DNA of 64,000 bases from Prochlorococcus marinus CUG1417 (GCF_017695975.1 NZ_JAAORN010000002.1:1-64000), one strand, 5' to 3'. Numbered from the stretch's first letter, positions 7,770-15,935 are shown. A program made the numbers and translations. The notes: generated by a model from the letters alone, not told the origin.

Positions 7770-9845
7770 CTACTTAGAGTTAATTGACCTCGTGTAGTAA
7801 GGATTAATCCTATACATTCCCTTTTTGTTGGGTACTTTTTGAAGTTTTGGCATCTTTCCAGTACTCATTCGGCTTAAATTATTCGAAACAGTACCTTTAG
7901 CAGTCCATTTCTTAGTTTGTTTAACCGCTAAGAATATTTCATCAACGCTTACGTTATTTTTATTGTTGCTTTTGCACTCCTGCATAAATTTATAGATAAG
8001 TCCCGATACATCATTGATAATTTCTGTCCCATCACAACATTTCAATCGTCCATCTTCTCCAATCTCATAATTCAACCTCCTTTCATCTCCTTTCCTGCTT
8101 TTGTGGATAGTTATTATCCTTCTGTCGGATACTTGATTCCCTTCTTCATCTTTAGGCTTAACTATTCCGAGAATAAAACTTGGTATTTCCTCCCACGCTT
8201 TCGCACCTCCTGATCTTCCACTAGCTGATCCATCATGTGCACAAACAATAATCGTGCAATATGGTGCAATAACTTCTTTCAAAAAGAGTAGATATTGGGT
8301 TACGTCTTTATTGTTGGTGTAATCGAGATTATCTTCTCGGCCAAAGATAGCTTTTGCAGAATCCTGAATAATACAAGCACCCTTATTTTCTTTAGCCCAT
8401 TCATATAGTTCAATCCTCGATCTAAGATCAACACCCCACGCTTCTTGTTGGCTTTCTGGATCGTGACACCAAAGCTCCCAATTTTCGTGCTCACTAAATT
8501 CGGTATGTAATCCAGCAGCTTCCAACTCTTCTTCGATTGGTGCTCTACCACTATCCGAAGCAATGTATAAAACTTTGGTTGGTTCAGGTTTAATATTTCG
8601 ATCCAAAAAAGAATCTCCTGTCATTAACGAATAAGCAATCTCCAACGCTAATCGTGTCTTTCCTGATCCTCTTTCGCCCCAATGCACATTCACATCATTT
8701 GCTATTGCAAAGCCACACAAAGCCCAATCAATACCCGTTCCAGTTAATCGAACATTCCTTCTCTTTCTTGGTTTGGCTGTAATCGTATTACGTCCCAAAC
8801 ATTTACTTTGCAATAGGTCATAACAATGCTTTTCCTGTAAATCTGACTTTGCACCAAACTTCATAAAGCACTCTCTTTTCAACTCCATCTCTCGGTTTAT
8901 ATCGTTGTCGGCAATCGCTTTATATAACTTTTCTATGTATCTTTGATATTCAACTTTATCTACCAATTCTTTATCTGCTGACCAATAACACCTCTTAAGA
9001 AAATCAATTTCCTCGATTGATGTTAGAAAATCTTTTTCCTCTGGATTTTCGGGGTCTTTAACTGTTGATCTAATCAATCTTGCACAAATTCCAAATTCTG
9101 CGTGGAACTTATCTAGTAATAAACGAGCCTTAAATTCTTCTATTGGTTCTATTTCGTTCTCCCCTGATCTAATACGATTCAACAACTTTGGATTGTTGTA
9201 CTCTTCCGCTTTATATTCAATCTCCTTATTCCATTCTTCGTTATATGGATCAGCGTGTGCGTCTAAAGCTGTAAGAAGTCCAATAGCTACTTTCCAATAC
9301 TTATTCCACTTACTATCATTTTTAAAATCTTTCGGGATACGATCAAATTGCCCTTGTAGTGACCAATATTCCTTCATTGCTTCACTATGTTTGTATTTTG
9401 GGTCGTTATCCCTTTCCAATAACTCTTCATCTGTAAGAGAATCCAATTCCTCTGCGGTCATAACGCATCTAGTTGCACTTGCTTCCCTATAAGCTGATCT
9501 ATCCCCGTAATGCTTCATCAATAAATTCTCTGCCCGATAGCACCAATCCTCCACATCTATATCGAAGAGTTCATCATTCCATTCTTTTATCTTGTCCTCG
9601 TAATTCCATCTCCTGAAGATGTGATAGGACTTGAAATGTAATTCCTCTAACTTGTCGAATAGTCCCCAATCATCTTCCGTCCAATCGTCCGTCTGTTGGT
9701 TCATCTCTAACGAAAGTAAACTCTCAAAGATATCTCCCATTGATTCAAAGAATGTCGAACCAAACTTTCTAAATTCTTCTTTGGTTAATTCGTCTAAAGT
9801 TCTTAAAACTTCAATCTCCTTAAATAAATTAGCAGGACGTGTCAT
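7770..9845 (-). CDS. RepA/RecA-type AAA ATPase (replicative helicase-like), 691 aa
   Basis: The first 360 residues are mostly helical and acidic, with no recognised motif. The C-terminal half holds a Walker A loop GERGSGKT at 390-397, a VLYIASDSGRAPIEEEL strand and a Walker B-like ACIIQDSAKAIFG, as in the AAA_25/RepA-like helicases of plasmids and phage satellites. The last 100 residues may form a winged helix (FLAVKQTKKWTAKGTVSNNLSRM). It is the largest gene of the element and the best candidate for driving its replication. A primase zinc motif is not seen in the N-terminus, so primase activity should not be assumed. Confidence 0.75.
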   Translation of the reverse strand: MTRPANLFKEIEVLRTLDELTKEEFRKFGSTFFESMGDIFESLLSLEMNQQTDDWTEDDWGLFDKLEELHFKSYHIFRRWNYEDKIKEWNDELFDIDVEDWCYRAENLLMKHYGDRSAYREASATRCVMTAEELDSLTDEELLERDNDPKYKHSEAMKEYWSLQGQFDRIPKDFKNDSKWNKYWKVAIGLLTALDAHADPYNEEWNKEIEYKAEEYNNPKLLNRIRSGENEIEPIEEFKARLLLDKFHAEFGICARLIRSTVKDPENPEEKDFLTSIEEIDFLKRCYWSADKELVDKVEYQRYIEKLYKAIADNDINREMELKRECFMKFGAKSDLQEKHCYDLLQSKCLGRNTITAKPRKRRNVRLTGTGIDWALCGFAIANDVNVHWGERGSGKTRLALEIAYSLMTGDSFLDRNIKPEPTKVLYIASDSGRAPIEEELEAAGLHTEFSEHENWELWCHDPESQQEAWGVDLRSRIELYEWAKENKGACIIQDSAKAIFGREDNLDYTNNKDVTQYLLFLKEVIAPYCTIIVCAHDGSASGRSGGAKAWEEIPSFILGIVKPKDEEGNQVSDRRIITIHKSRKGDERRLNYEIGEDGRLKCCDGTEIINDVSGLIYKFMQECKSNNKNNVSVDEIFLAVKQTKKWTAKGTVSNNLSRMSTGKMPKLQKVPNKKGMYRINPYYTRSINSK

Positions 9846-9885
9846 AATGTAATTAATAGAAATAGTGAGCAGCTATTTTGATTTA

Positions 9886-9917
9886 CCTGTAGTTGGAGCT
9901 ACGGGTATTTTTTTGTC
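9886..9917 (+). terminator. Weak hairpin with T-run
   Basis: cctgtag-ttggag-ctacggg followed by tattttttt. It is oriented for the plus strand, against the flanking genes, so it may limit antisense transcription. Confidence 0.35.
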
Positions 9918-10136
9918 TTAAATAGGGTTATCTAAATCCCAACCCAGTTGCTTCGATCCAACTTCTGCAAGAAGTCTCATCATTTCGCTTGGATTAGAAT
10001 TATGTATCATAGATTTCATTTGTAAGTTGGCTGCAAAAGGTTTAGAAACACGGATTGTAACTACAGTATTAATAGCTAAATGTCTTTCTTTTTCCCTGCG
10101 GTCTTGTAGTTCTTTCATAACGAAATGTGTATACAT
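9918..10136 (-). CDS. Small ribbon-helix-helix-like DNA-binding protein
   Basis: About 66-72 aa. A basic N-terminus is followed by INTVVTIRVSKPFAAN, which fits a beta-ribbon, and two helices with SNPSEMMRLLAEVG. That is the layout of RHH (CopG/Arc-type) regulators. An internal ATG at 10116-10118 (MKELQDRREKER) may be the true start. It is likely a regulator of the element's early genes; only the fold is suggested by sequence. Confidence 0.55.
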   Translation of the reverse strand: MYTHFVMKELQDRREKERHLAINTVVTIRVSKPFAANLQMKSMIHNSNPSEMMRLLAEVGSKQLGWDLDNPI

Positions 10137-10175
10137 TAATTATACTTAGTAAATGTAATTAGTTCTTAATAAATA

Positions 10176-10367
10176 TTATTTAATAACTGTTTTATACTTA
10201 GTTAAAAGTATATGTTTAACGTCTACAATTCCAGCCTTATAGTTATTAGTTTCCCTTTCTAAACACTCTTTGTAAAATCGTTCAGCGTCCCTAATACTAC
10301 GTCTATAATTTGCAATCATTTCTATACATTGTTTCTTCGATAAATTTTTAAATTGCTTATTTGTCAC
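10176..10367 (-). CDS. Small coiled-coil protein, 63 aa
   Basis: Charged helix (CIEMIANYRRSIRDAERFYKE) with no recognised domain. The start overlaps the end of the DUF4326 gene by 11 bp, so it is translated from the same transcript. Confidence 0.55.
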   Translation of the reverse strand: MTNKQFKNLSKKQCIEMIANYRRSIRDAERFYKECLERETNNYKAGIVDVKHILLTKYKTVIK

Positions 10368-10920
10368 TATCCTCGTCCCCTAATAGAAATAACTGTTCTA
10401 ACTTTTCTACGTTCTCCTCTTTTAACCTCTTCTCCTTAGCTTCTTCTATAAACCTTTCCTCGATACTGCCAAAGAAAAGTGCACTATCTACTATTGCATC
10501 TTCGTCCGTGCGATCAATCAAAAACCCCTTAGCTTTTCGGTTAGCTAACTCAATGATTAAGTCCTTTAGTATGTCCCCGTGACACGCTTTGGGCTTGCAC
10601 GAACATTGAAGCTCAATGTCTTTCCCTTCGAGGTATAAATCAACAACCTCCAAAAGCCAAGCCTTAACAGATGGATAGTTATTGCTTATATAGATAAGTT
10701 CTAAACCTATCCTCGAATGAGCTAACCAAAAGATATTAACGAAGGCTTCAAACGCTTCAATAACATCTTCTCTGGTTCGACCCTCCGTCATTTCGAAAGG
10801 ATTACCAACTGGACTTTTCCTGTCGATCTTCTTTCGAATTACGTCTGGGTGCTTCTTCTTGTGCCAACGATTAACAACTCTAATCGTTCCTTTCTTGAAC
10901 TTCTTTTTCTTATTTCGCAC
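10357..10920 (-). CDS. DUF4326 protein, 187 aa
   Basis: Shows the DUF4326 signature: a basic N-terminus with RVVNRWHKK, the KSPVGNPF motif, then LQCSCKPKACHGDIL with the conserved C-x-C-x4-CHGD pattern. The family is common in phages and is of unknown function; the Cys/His set suggests a metal site. An acidic C-terminal tail (EEENVEKLEQLFLLGDED) is extra. Start overlaps the HTH gene's end by 11 bp. Confidence 0.75.
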   Translation of the reverse strand: MRNKKKKFKKGTIRVVNRWHKKKHPDVIRKKIDRKSPVGNPFEMTEGRTREDVIEAFEAFVNIFWLAHSRIGLELIYISNNYPSVKAWLLEVVDLYLEGKDIELQCSCKPKACHGDILKDLIIELANRKAKGFLIDRTDEDAIVDSALFFGSIEERFIEEAKEKRLKEENVEKLEQLFLLGDEDSDK

Positions 10921-11182
10921 TTTCCTGCACCTGAGCTTGTTTAGCTATTTCTAAAACTTGCTTTGTAGGCTTTTTCCAGAAAGTAAATACTTCTAAAGTT
11001 CGGTCGTGATGCCAGCGAAATTGACTTCGTTTTAACGTACCAATCCTTATGTAGTGATACCCTTCAACGAAGTATCCATCTTTACGTCTACGCCATAGCG
11101 TATCTTCACTTACTCCAAAGATTTCACAAACCTCGTTTGTGCTCAGGAGCTTCAACCCTTTCGGGGAAGTTGCTGTCTGCAT
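10910..11182 (-). CDS. Excisionase/AlpA-like HTH protein, 90 aa
   Basis: The core LLSTNEVCEIFGVSEDTLWRR followed by KDGYFVEG is a MerR/AlpA-type winged helix as in phage excisionases. It sits between the integrase and the replication genes, the usual place for a directionality factor. The basic tail is SQFRWHHDRTLE. Likely role: binds near the att sites to favour excision, and may regulate the operon below it. Confidence 0.7.
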   Translation of the reverse strand: MQTATSPKGLKLLSTNEVCEIFGVSEDTLWRRRKDGYFVEGYHYIRIGTLKRSQFRWHHDRTLEVFTFWKKPTKQVLEIAKQAQVQESAK

Positions 11183-11410
11183 TGTTTTAATTAGTTATTG
11201 GACTTGTTCTCAGGTATGGGTGGCCTTGTTGAACGAATGTTTTGTCTTTCTGTGCGTCTTTTGTGCTTTTTACAGCCCCGTGTCTTTTTGTGCCTATTGG
11301 GTCGATTGTGACCTGTATTGTCTTGTGGCTCTAACGAGCATTTATTCAATACAGCAATCTGTATTAATAAAGGTATACATCATTTTGGAAAAGTCGACAA
11401 CCGCAAGAGG

Positions 11411-12775
11411 TCAAATGCGGTCGCTTTTAATATTTATCGCTTGTTGTTCTGCACGTTCCATAGCATCATCTAATATTTCTTCGGTTATATAGCGAGAGTA
11501 TTCTTTGATATGTACCTCGACAGAATGACCCATCATTGGAGCAACATCACGAAAGTGCATCTTATAAAATTCATGTGCTCTTAATCCGTAGGAATGTCTA
11601 AAACTTTTCGCAACCACTTTCGAGTTGGCTTTCTTCAATTCGTTCCAAACATCATTATTTTTCAAATAACTTCTAAATCCTTCCCCTGCTCCTGAATTAC
11701 ATTCGGGTAATTTATCTCCACGTTTTACCCTCTTAACTAACTCCCACTTCTCTGCCCATTCTCTATGTAGTGGATACAGCTTTCGTCCTTTTGTTGTTGT
11801 TACCCCTGCCCTCTTTCCGTAGTTGCAATAAAGACTATCTTTACCATTCTTACGAACTTCTAAATAGAAAATCTCTATTGGCCTTAATCCATAAACTACG
11901 CATAACTTTATTGCTAAGTCCCATTCTCTAGCTCTTTCTCTAACATCACTTCTCGTATCATCTATCGGTAGAGAATCAATTAACTTCAACAAATCCTTAT
12001 CGGATATTCCTGCTGTTGGTTCTGCCGTTTTTGCTTCTAATTCTTCTGACTTTCTGCCCTTATATCTTGTAATTCCTCCTTTAATCGGAGGACTCCAATT
12101 CTCACTTTCCAATAAAAAATTAGACTCGGTATTGGTGCAATATTCTAAAAATTCTCTTATTTGAGTTAATCTATTTGCTCTCATTCTTGATCCAGCTTCT
12201 CCTGATATCTTGCCCATCTCTATAAACAAATCATTGGAATTACTTGGGGGCTTACATTCGATTACTCCACTTCTAGTTACAAACTTATCTCCAATAACAA
12301 CAGCTTTTAATCTTGTATAAGTTTTGCCCATAACCCTATCTCTAACCCCTTCTAATATTTCTCCTCCATATTCGTTGTTCCAATTATTGATACTAGATAC
12401 ATCTCCCGTTACTAATCTTTTATATTCTTCAAATTTTGCCCAAGCATCTAAAAGAATCTTTGGATTAGTTTTCTTTCTTGGCTGTTTATCTTTTGGTGCG
12501 TTACGTTTGGTTCTCTCAAATGCTTCATCAATATCTATGTTCTTCTTTATGTGTAGATAGTGGATTGCTTCTATAAAATGTTTAATCTCGTTTGCATTAC
12601 CACGTTGCCATTTGTACGGAAGATATTTGTAGGTTCTCGATCCATCATCAAATCTTATCCCCAACATTACCTTCTCTTTATTCTTCGTTATCTGCCAATT
12701 TTTATTCCCAAGAGTATCCCTAATAAATACCCTTAGAGATATAACCCAATCTTCATTTTGTCGTAGGACAGGCAT
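11411..12775 (-). CDS. int: Tyrosine integrase of the tRNA-Pro element, 454 aa
   Basis: Full-length tyrosine recombinase. There is an N-terminal arm-binding-like part (1-105), a core-binding helical part (about 175-255) and a catalytic domain (about 257-440). Visible catalytic residues are R298 (YGLRPIEIF), a lysine at 329 or 332, R393 (KSFRHSYG), H417 (MMGHSVEV) and Y426 (KEYSRYI), nine residues after H417 as usual. The position of the first His of the HxxR motif is K390, an unusual substitution. The gene lies 166 bp inside attR and reads inward, so its promoter region contains the 20-bp subterminal repeat, suggesting autoregulation through its own arm sites. Confidence 0.92.
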   Translation of the reverse strand: MPVLRQNEDWVISLRVFIRDTLGNKNWQITKNKEKVMLGIRFDDGSRTYKYLPYKWQRGNANEIKHFIEAIHYLHIKKNIDIDEAFERTKRNAPKDKQPRKKTNPKILLDAWAKFEEYKRLVTGDVSSINNWNNEYGGEILEGVRDRVMGKTYTRLKAVVIGDKFVTRSGVIECKPPSNSNDLFIEMGKISGEAGSRMRANRLTQIREFLEYCTNTESNFLLESENWSPPIKGGITRYKGRKSEELEAKTAEPTAGISDKDLLKLIDSLPIDDTRSDVRERAREWDLAIKLCVVYGLRPIEIFYLEVRKNGKDSLYCNYGKRAGVTTTKGRKLYPLHREWAEKWELVKRVKRGDKLPECNSGAGEGFRSYLKNNDVWNELKKANSKVVAKSFRHSYGLRAHEFYKMHFRDVAPMMGHSVEVHIKEYSRYITEEILDDAMERAEQQAINIKSDRI

Positions 12776-12796
12776 TTGGCACTCGGTTGTTCGTGG

Positions 12797-12816
12797 GGTA
12801 GCTAGAGGGGTAGCTA
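12797..12816 (+). repeat. Right subterminal repeat, candidate integrase arm site
   Basis: Exact match to 3936-3955 in direct orientation. It lies 22 bp upstream of the integrase start codon and 125 bp inside attR. Confidence 0.75.
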
Positions 12817-12941
12817 AGTGACGACCTCATGCTATTGTAAGCGGTCGTAAGATGCAATAGTTAGTCTCAAATACGTTCCAACACAATAGAAAAGTCTAGT
12901 TATAATCTATATTCTTATATTTTTCTCAAAGTTACATACAA

Positions 12942-12988
12942 GTGCTTTGGGAGCACTAGGTCGCAGGTTCGAATCCTGTCGCCCCGAT
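12942..12988 (+). repeat. attR: 47-bp copy of tRNA-Pro 3' end
   Basis: Identical to 3838-3884, but the preceding bases (catacaa) cannot complete a tRNA, so this is the duplicated attachment site and not a tRNA gene. Downstream bases (agtcatagcagtcgatctcag) resemble the flank seen after the degenerate att copies further right. Confidence 0.92.
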
Positions 12989-13375
12989 AGTCATAGCAGT
13001 CGATCTCAGATATACCAAAATAGAGTCTCAAAAGTATCCGTGGAATTTCCGTGGAATATGTTGGATTTGTAATAAAAAAGCCACGGAACTTCGAAACCAT
13101 GTGTGCATCTTCAGGTTGAATTAGTTCAGATCTCGGCAATAATAAAGTTGTCAGATATTTGCGACCTTCAAACAGCCCACAGTAGTGACCTTCGACTTTA
13201 TTTGATGCACCTTCGATAAGTGCGGGGATTATCAACAAACAACTCCATATATATTGAGAACACGCAACAGACCACCAAATCTTCCAGTTCTTTCAGAAAA
13301 GATCAAAGCAAATATTCAAGTAAGAAGAAATAATATTATTAGGCGTTCAAAGTAGTAAGCTTTTCATTTATTGGC
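12989..13375 (-). pseudogene. Gene-free stretch with a possible gene fragment (13070-13238)
   Basis: The minus-strand frame from 13238 begins with a plausible protein-like stretch (GHYCGLFEGRKYL, RSELIQPEDAHMVSKF). It then runs into antisense tRNA sequence (GDRIRTCDLVLPKHL), which cannot be native. It is read as the 5' fragment of a gene disrupted by integration or decay. The remaining 140 bp to 13375 hold nothing recognisable. Confidence 0.35.
13038..13057 (+). repeat. Tandem ccgtggaat repeat next to attR
   Basis: ccgtggaat-tt-ccgtggaat, 11-bp period, starting 49 bp to the right of attR. The left arm repeat of the intact element sits at almost the same distance (51 bp) from attL. It could be the left arm site of a second element with a different integrase. 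Confidence 0.5.
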
Positions 13376-13543
13376 TTATAAAAATTTCAGAGGATAATCA
13401 ACATTTTTGGGTTCAAGATGTTTTGTGTAACAAGCTGTTGTGCAATCCACTCCTTCACTATTAATGCTGCAAGAAGTTATGCATTCAAAAAAACTTTCCA
13501 AAGCATCTGTATCTTTAATATTTGAATAAATGTCTTTTTTCAT
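13376..13543 (-). CDS. Small Cys-containing hypothetical protein, 55 aa
   Basis: Start at ATG 13541-13543 (MKKDIYSNIKDTDALESF). Four cysteines (FECITSCS, VDCTTACY) occur as two CxxxC pairs, which could form a helical hairpin. A 56-aa protein at 43823 has a weaker CxxxxC arrangement. No known function. Confidence 0.6.
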   Translation of the reverse strand: MKKDIYSNIKDTDALESFFECITSCSINSEGVDCTTACYTKHLEPKNVDYPLKFL

Positions 13544-13630
13544 TGTTAAACCTCTACTTTGAAGCTTATTTAGCAAATATTTAAATATGAAGTCAAATTT
13601 TTGGTAAAGTACCTAGTCCTAATTATTTAT

Positions 13631-13879
13631 TTAAAAATAGCTATTAAATATAGAAGTTTTCTTCCAACCCTCCTGTAGTAACTTCTTATATTCTTCTCTT
13701 GCAGCTTCAACAGTTTCTACCCTCGAACCTTTCATAACTGGTTTACTACTCCTTTTATAAACACAACCATAACTAACCATCATTGCATCAATACTCGGAG
13801 ATGGTTTCGATACATCTTCAAATGGTTCAAAGACTTTTATTCTGTTTCTGTCCTTATTAATAAGAGTAAATTTCTCCAC
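13631..13879 (-). CDS. DUF1651 protein, 82 aa
   Basis: Ends with the DUF1651 signature: VETVEAAREEYKKLLQEGWKKT, that is an alpha helix and a GW motif. The family is nearly confined to marine Synechococcus and Prochlorococcus. The start is GTG 13877-13879, immediately after the TAA of the upstream 37-aa gene, a stop-start junction that implies coupled translation. A second member is at 56935. Confidence 0.65.
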   Translation of the reverse strand: MEKFTLINKDRNRIKVFEPFEDVSKPSPSIDAMMVSYGCVYKRSSKPVMKGSRVETVEAAREEYKKLLQEGWKKTSIFNSYF

Positions 13880-13993
13880 TTACTGATATGTATTGAGTAA
13901 GAAAATATAAATCCCCAACAATACTGCGGTTGCTACACCTACACCGATAAATATATTTGGTTGATTATTCCAAAGGTCAGTTAAATACTCCAT
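13880..13993 (-). CDS. Single-span membrane peptide, 37 aa
   Basis: MEYLTDLWNNQPN followed by one hydrophobic helix (FIGVGVATAVLLGIYIFLL). Its stop codon abuts the GTG start of the DUF1651 gene, giving a two-gene unit. It may anchor or accompany the DUF1651 protein; unknown. Confidence 0.55.
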   Translation of the reverse strand: MEYLTDLWNNQPNIFIGVGVATAVLLGIYIFLLNTYQ

Positions 13994-14014
13994 TTACTGT
14001 TTTTGCTGTTGCTC

Positions 14015-14182
14015 TTACTGGGTTACTGTCTGTTGAAATTCTAGTTTTCTTGCAAGTCTATGTATGGCTGACCAAGTTGCGGTTTTCCGTTTAGATAATA
14101 GGACTACTTGCTGTTTGTTCTTAGGGGTTAACTTATATTTATTTAAGACTTTTCCAAGTGCTAAAGGATTTACAAGGGTCAT
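14015..14182 (-). CDS. Small basic hypothetical protein, 55 aa
   Basis: MTLVNPLALGKVLNKYKLTPKN then KRKTATWSAIHRLARKL: basic, helical, possibly HTH-like. No family identified. Just upstream of the DUF1651 pair on the same strand. Confidence 0.5.
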   Translation of the reverse strand: MTLVNPLALGKVLNKYKLTPKNKQQVVLLSKRKTATWSAIHRLARKLEFQQTVTQ

Positions 14183-14225
14183 TTATTTAGGATCTCTACT
14201 CATTAAAAATTACTCCAACTCAATA

Positions 14226-14570
14226 TTAATCTATTCCCTCAAGATTTCTCATATATTTTATTTCTTTAGGGTCTAAATTTAATTTTTTGACTAATGGATG
14301 ATTTTCATCAATCAATCTCCAAAAAGGAATCTCTTTCCCATGTTCTTCAATTGCTTTCCTGAGGAAGATTCCTGTTGAGACTGGACAAGAATTATCCGCG
14401 CCCATTACTTTTGCTAAATCTAATCTCATTTCTTTTGAAGTCTTATGTATGCCTTCTGGAATATTCTTAATGTATTCAGCTATCTTTTCTGGGGAAGAAA
14501 TAAGCATTTTCTGCCCAGCTTTTAAGTCTGAAAAGTTTTTTTCAAGAATTTTTATTATATTTCTAGACAT
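14226..14570 (-). CDS. MGMT-like/conserved hypothetical protein, 114 aa
   Basis: Contains SPEKIAEYIKNIPEGIHKTSK, MRLDLAKVMGADNSCPVSTG and an IPFWRLIDENH segment. The pattern resembles small proteins distantly related to the helical domain of alkylguanine-DNA methyltransferases. The PCHR active-site motif is absent; the only Cys is in NSCPVS. Function unclear. Confidence 0.55.
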   Translation of the reverse strand: MSRNIIKILEKNFSDLKAGQKMLISSPEKIAEYIKNIPEGIHKTSKEMRLDLAKVMGADNSCPVSTGIFLRKAIEEHGKEIPFWRLIDENHPLVKKLNLDPKEIKYMRNLEGID

Positions 14571-14605
14571 TTTTTTTACCTTATTCCTTACATATAGAGT
14601 ACTTT

Positions 14606-14770
14606 TTAATTTGCTTCTACATCAATAATTCTTCTAACTTCCAAAGCATTAATTCTCTCTTCTTGAAATTCAATAGCTTCTTTAATATCAACTTCAGATA
14701 CACTACTTCTATTTTCCGAAAGAATAGTTCTTGCAGATTCGATTCTTGTATAAGCTCTATTCCGTGGATT
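14606..14770 (-). pseudogene. Truncated second copy of terS (3' end only)
   Basis: Closely matches the last third of the terS-like gene at 5086, both in DNA and in protein (AYTRIESARTILSENRSSVS, then INALEVRRIIDVEAN). The match breaks off at about 14769, in the codons for NPRN. No start or upstream part exists. It shows that another terS-bearing element once occupied this side of attR. Confidence 0.85.
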
Positions 14771-14772
14771 AA

Positions 14773-14901
14773 TTAATAATGTGGAGGTTCTGATTCTTCT
14801 GGAGGAAAATAGGTATCCTCATCATTACCTTTTTTCTTCTTTCTGAAATATTCTTCGGATGGATCTAACCCATCATTATCGTAATTGGTTTCCTTTTCCA
14901 T
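14773..14901 (-). CDS. Acidic hypothetical protein, 42 aa
   Basis: Starts MEKETNYDNDGLDPSEEYF, has a KKKK patch and ends FPPEESEPPHY. It is disordered in character. The frame begins exactly where the terS fragment ends, so it may be a native gene at the break point. Confidence 0.45.
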   Translation of the reverse strand: MEKETNYDNDGLDPSEEYFRKKKKGNDEDTYFPPEESEPPHY

Positions 14902-14934
14902 TTACTTATTTAAGTTGTCTAAGTATTAAGCGTT

Positions 14935-15702
14935 TCATTTATTTCCATTTAATACGGATTTGACATCACTTAGAAAGTTTTCTGCATTTTCAATCTCTTG
15001 AGATCGTATATCACCCTTCCCAAAAAATGCCCAACGAGGGTGTGGAATTTCAAGTGCTCGTTGCGTATTTTTTCTATTATCTATTCGATCAAACCATGCT
15101 TTTAAATTAGGTAGACCATCAATAGGGACATTTGCCCAATAATAAGTTCTTGCCCAAGGATAAGTAGCAATATCAGCAATTGTAAATTCGTTACTGACGA
15201 TAAATTCATGTGATGCAAGTTGTTTATCAAGCACTTCAAATAAACGACGACTTTCATCTACATAACGCTTTATAGAAAACTGATTATTCTCGCCATTTAA
15301 AGCAGCAATCCTTTGAAAATACATCGCTTGACCCATCATTGGACCTATTCCACCAACTTGAAACATCAACCATTGCATTGTTATAGATTTTTCATTGGCA
15401 TTCCTAGGTAAGAACTTATTATATTTTTCGGCGAGATACCATAAAATTGCTCCACTCTCGAAAACTCGGAAATCATTATTTGAACGATCAATAATAGAAG
15501 GGATTCTTCCATTGGGATTTATATTTTTGATGTAATCTTTATCCTTCTGTTCGTTCTTAGAAAAATCAACATACGTAAGATCATATTCAATGCCTGCTTC
15601 CTCAAGAAAGATTACTGGTTTCCATCCATTCATAGTTGGAGCAGTATAAAGATGTATATCTTTTTGAGAAGTTTCCTCTACTTTTTTTGCAGGTTCTTTC
15701 AT
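14935..15702 (-). CDS. Glutathione S-transferase family protein, 255 aa
   Basis: Two-domain GST. A thioredoxin-like N-domain has IHLYTAPTMNGWKPVIFLEEAG, the cis-proline region GRIPSIIDRS and the ES motif RVFESGAILWYLAEKY. A helical C-domain has IGPMMGQAMYFQR and FTIADIATYPWAR. This is the YghU/Ure2-like subgroup (disulfide-bond reductase or peroxide defence). ATG at 15700-15702 overlaps the stop of the upstream 34-aa gene (TAATG). Confidence 0.85.
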   Translation of the reverse strand: MKEPAKKVEETSQKDIHLYTAPTMNGWKPVIFLEEAGIEYDLTYVDFSKNEQKDKDYIKNINPNGRIPSIIDRSNNDFRVFESGAILWYLAEKYNKFLPRNANEKSITMQWLMFQVGGIGPMMGQAMYFQRIAALNGENNQFSIKRYVDESRRLFEVLDKQLASHEFIVSNEFTIADIATYPWARTYYWANVPIDGLPNLKAWFDRIDNRKNTQRALEIPHPRWAFFGKGDIRSQEIENAENFLSDVKSVLNGNK

Positions 15703-15806
15703 TAAAAATCTTCTTTTTGATTAGGAGAATAAGAAGAAGATGCTCTTGTTCTTAATCCAGTTGCTTTAACAGGTTCTTTTTTACTATTTCTCTTTAGATC
15801 AATCAT
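15702..15806 (-). CDS. Short leader-like ORF before GST, 34 aa
   Basis: MIDLKRNSKKEPVKATGLRT and a Ser-rich end. It overlaps the GST start by one base, typical of translational coupling. It could be a real small protein or a leader peptide. Confidence 0.45.
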   Translation of the reverse strand: MIDLKRNSKKEPVKATGLRTRASSSYSPNQKEDF

Positions 15807-15913
15807 GACTTTATTAAATCCAGCAAGAGAGATTCATCATTCATAGATTATCTAGATTAGAAACTATTAACAAAATTTATTTATTAATGATTACTCAAAT
15901 TAAAAATTAAATA

Positions 15914-15935
15914 AGAGGGCATTTGTTTGCCCTCT
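15914..15935. terminator. Hairpin agagggc/gccctct
   Basis: A perfect 7-bp stem with an 8-base loop, but no long T-run directly after it. It lies upstream of the minus-strand GST unit and could end transcription arriving from the plus side. Confidence 0.4.

Larger units (their letters stand above)
3885..12988. mobile_element. tRNA-Pro integrative element (satellite / tycheposon-like), 9.1 kb
   Basis: Bounded by a perfect 47-bp direct repeat made of the tRNA-Pro 3' end, with an identical 20-bp subterminal repeat inside each end. Order from the tRNA: HupE and metallothionein (cargo), a terS-like gene, two unknowns, a small tyrosine recombinase on the opposite strand, an unknown, a AAA/RecA-type ATPase, three small genes including a DUF4326 protein, an excisionase-like HTH protein, the integrase, then attR. 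Capsid, portal and tail genes are absent, while a terminase small subunit is present. That is the profile of a phage satellite that would borrow a helper's particles. By eye the central genes are less AT-rich than the flanks. Confidence 0.88.

Noticed and set aside
11183-11410. Plus-strand frame rich in Cys and Tyr (CFVFLCVFCAFY) as a small membrane gene
   Set aside because: It lies antisense across the excisionase start and the integrase end, has no ribosome-binding site, and its composition is typical of a shadow frame.
12915-13238. Minus-strand frame of 107 codons across attR
   Set aside because: Its second half is the antisense of tRNA-Pro (GDRIRTCDLVLPKHL), which appears wherever this tRNA end occurs. 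Only the first half could be a gene fragment, and it is listed as such.
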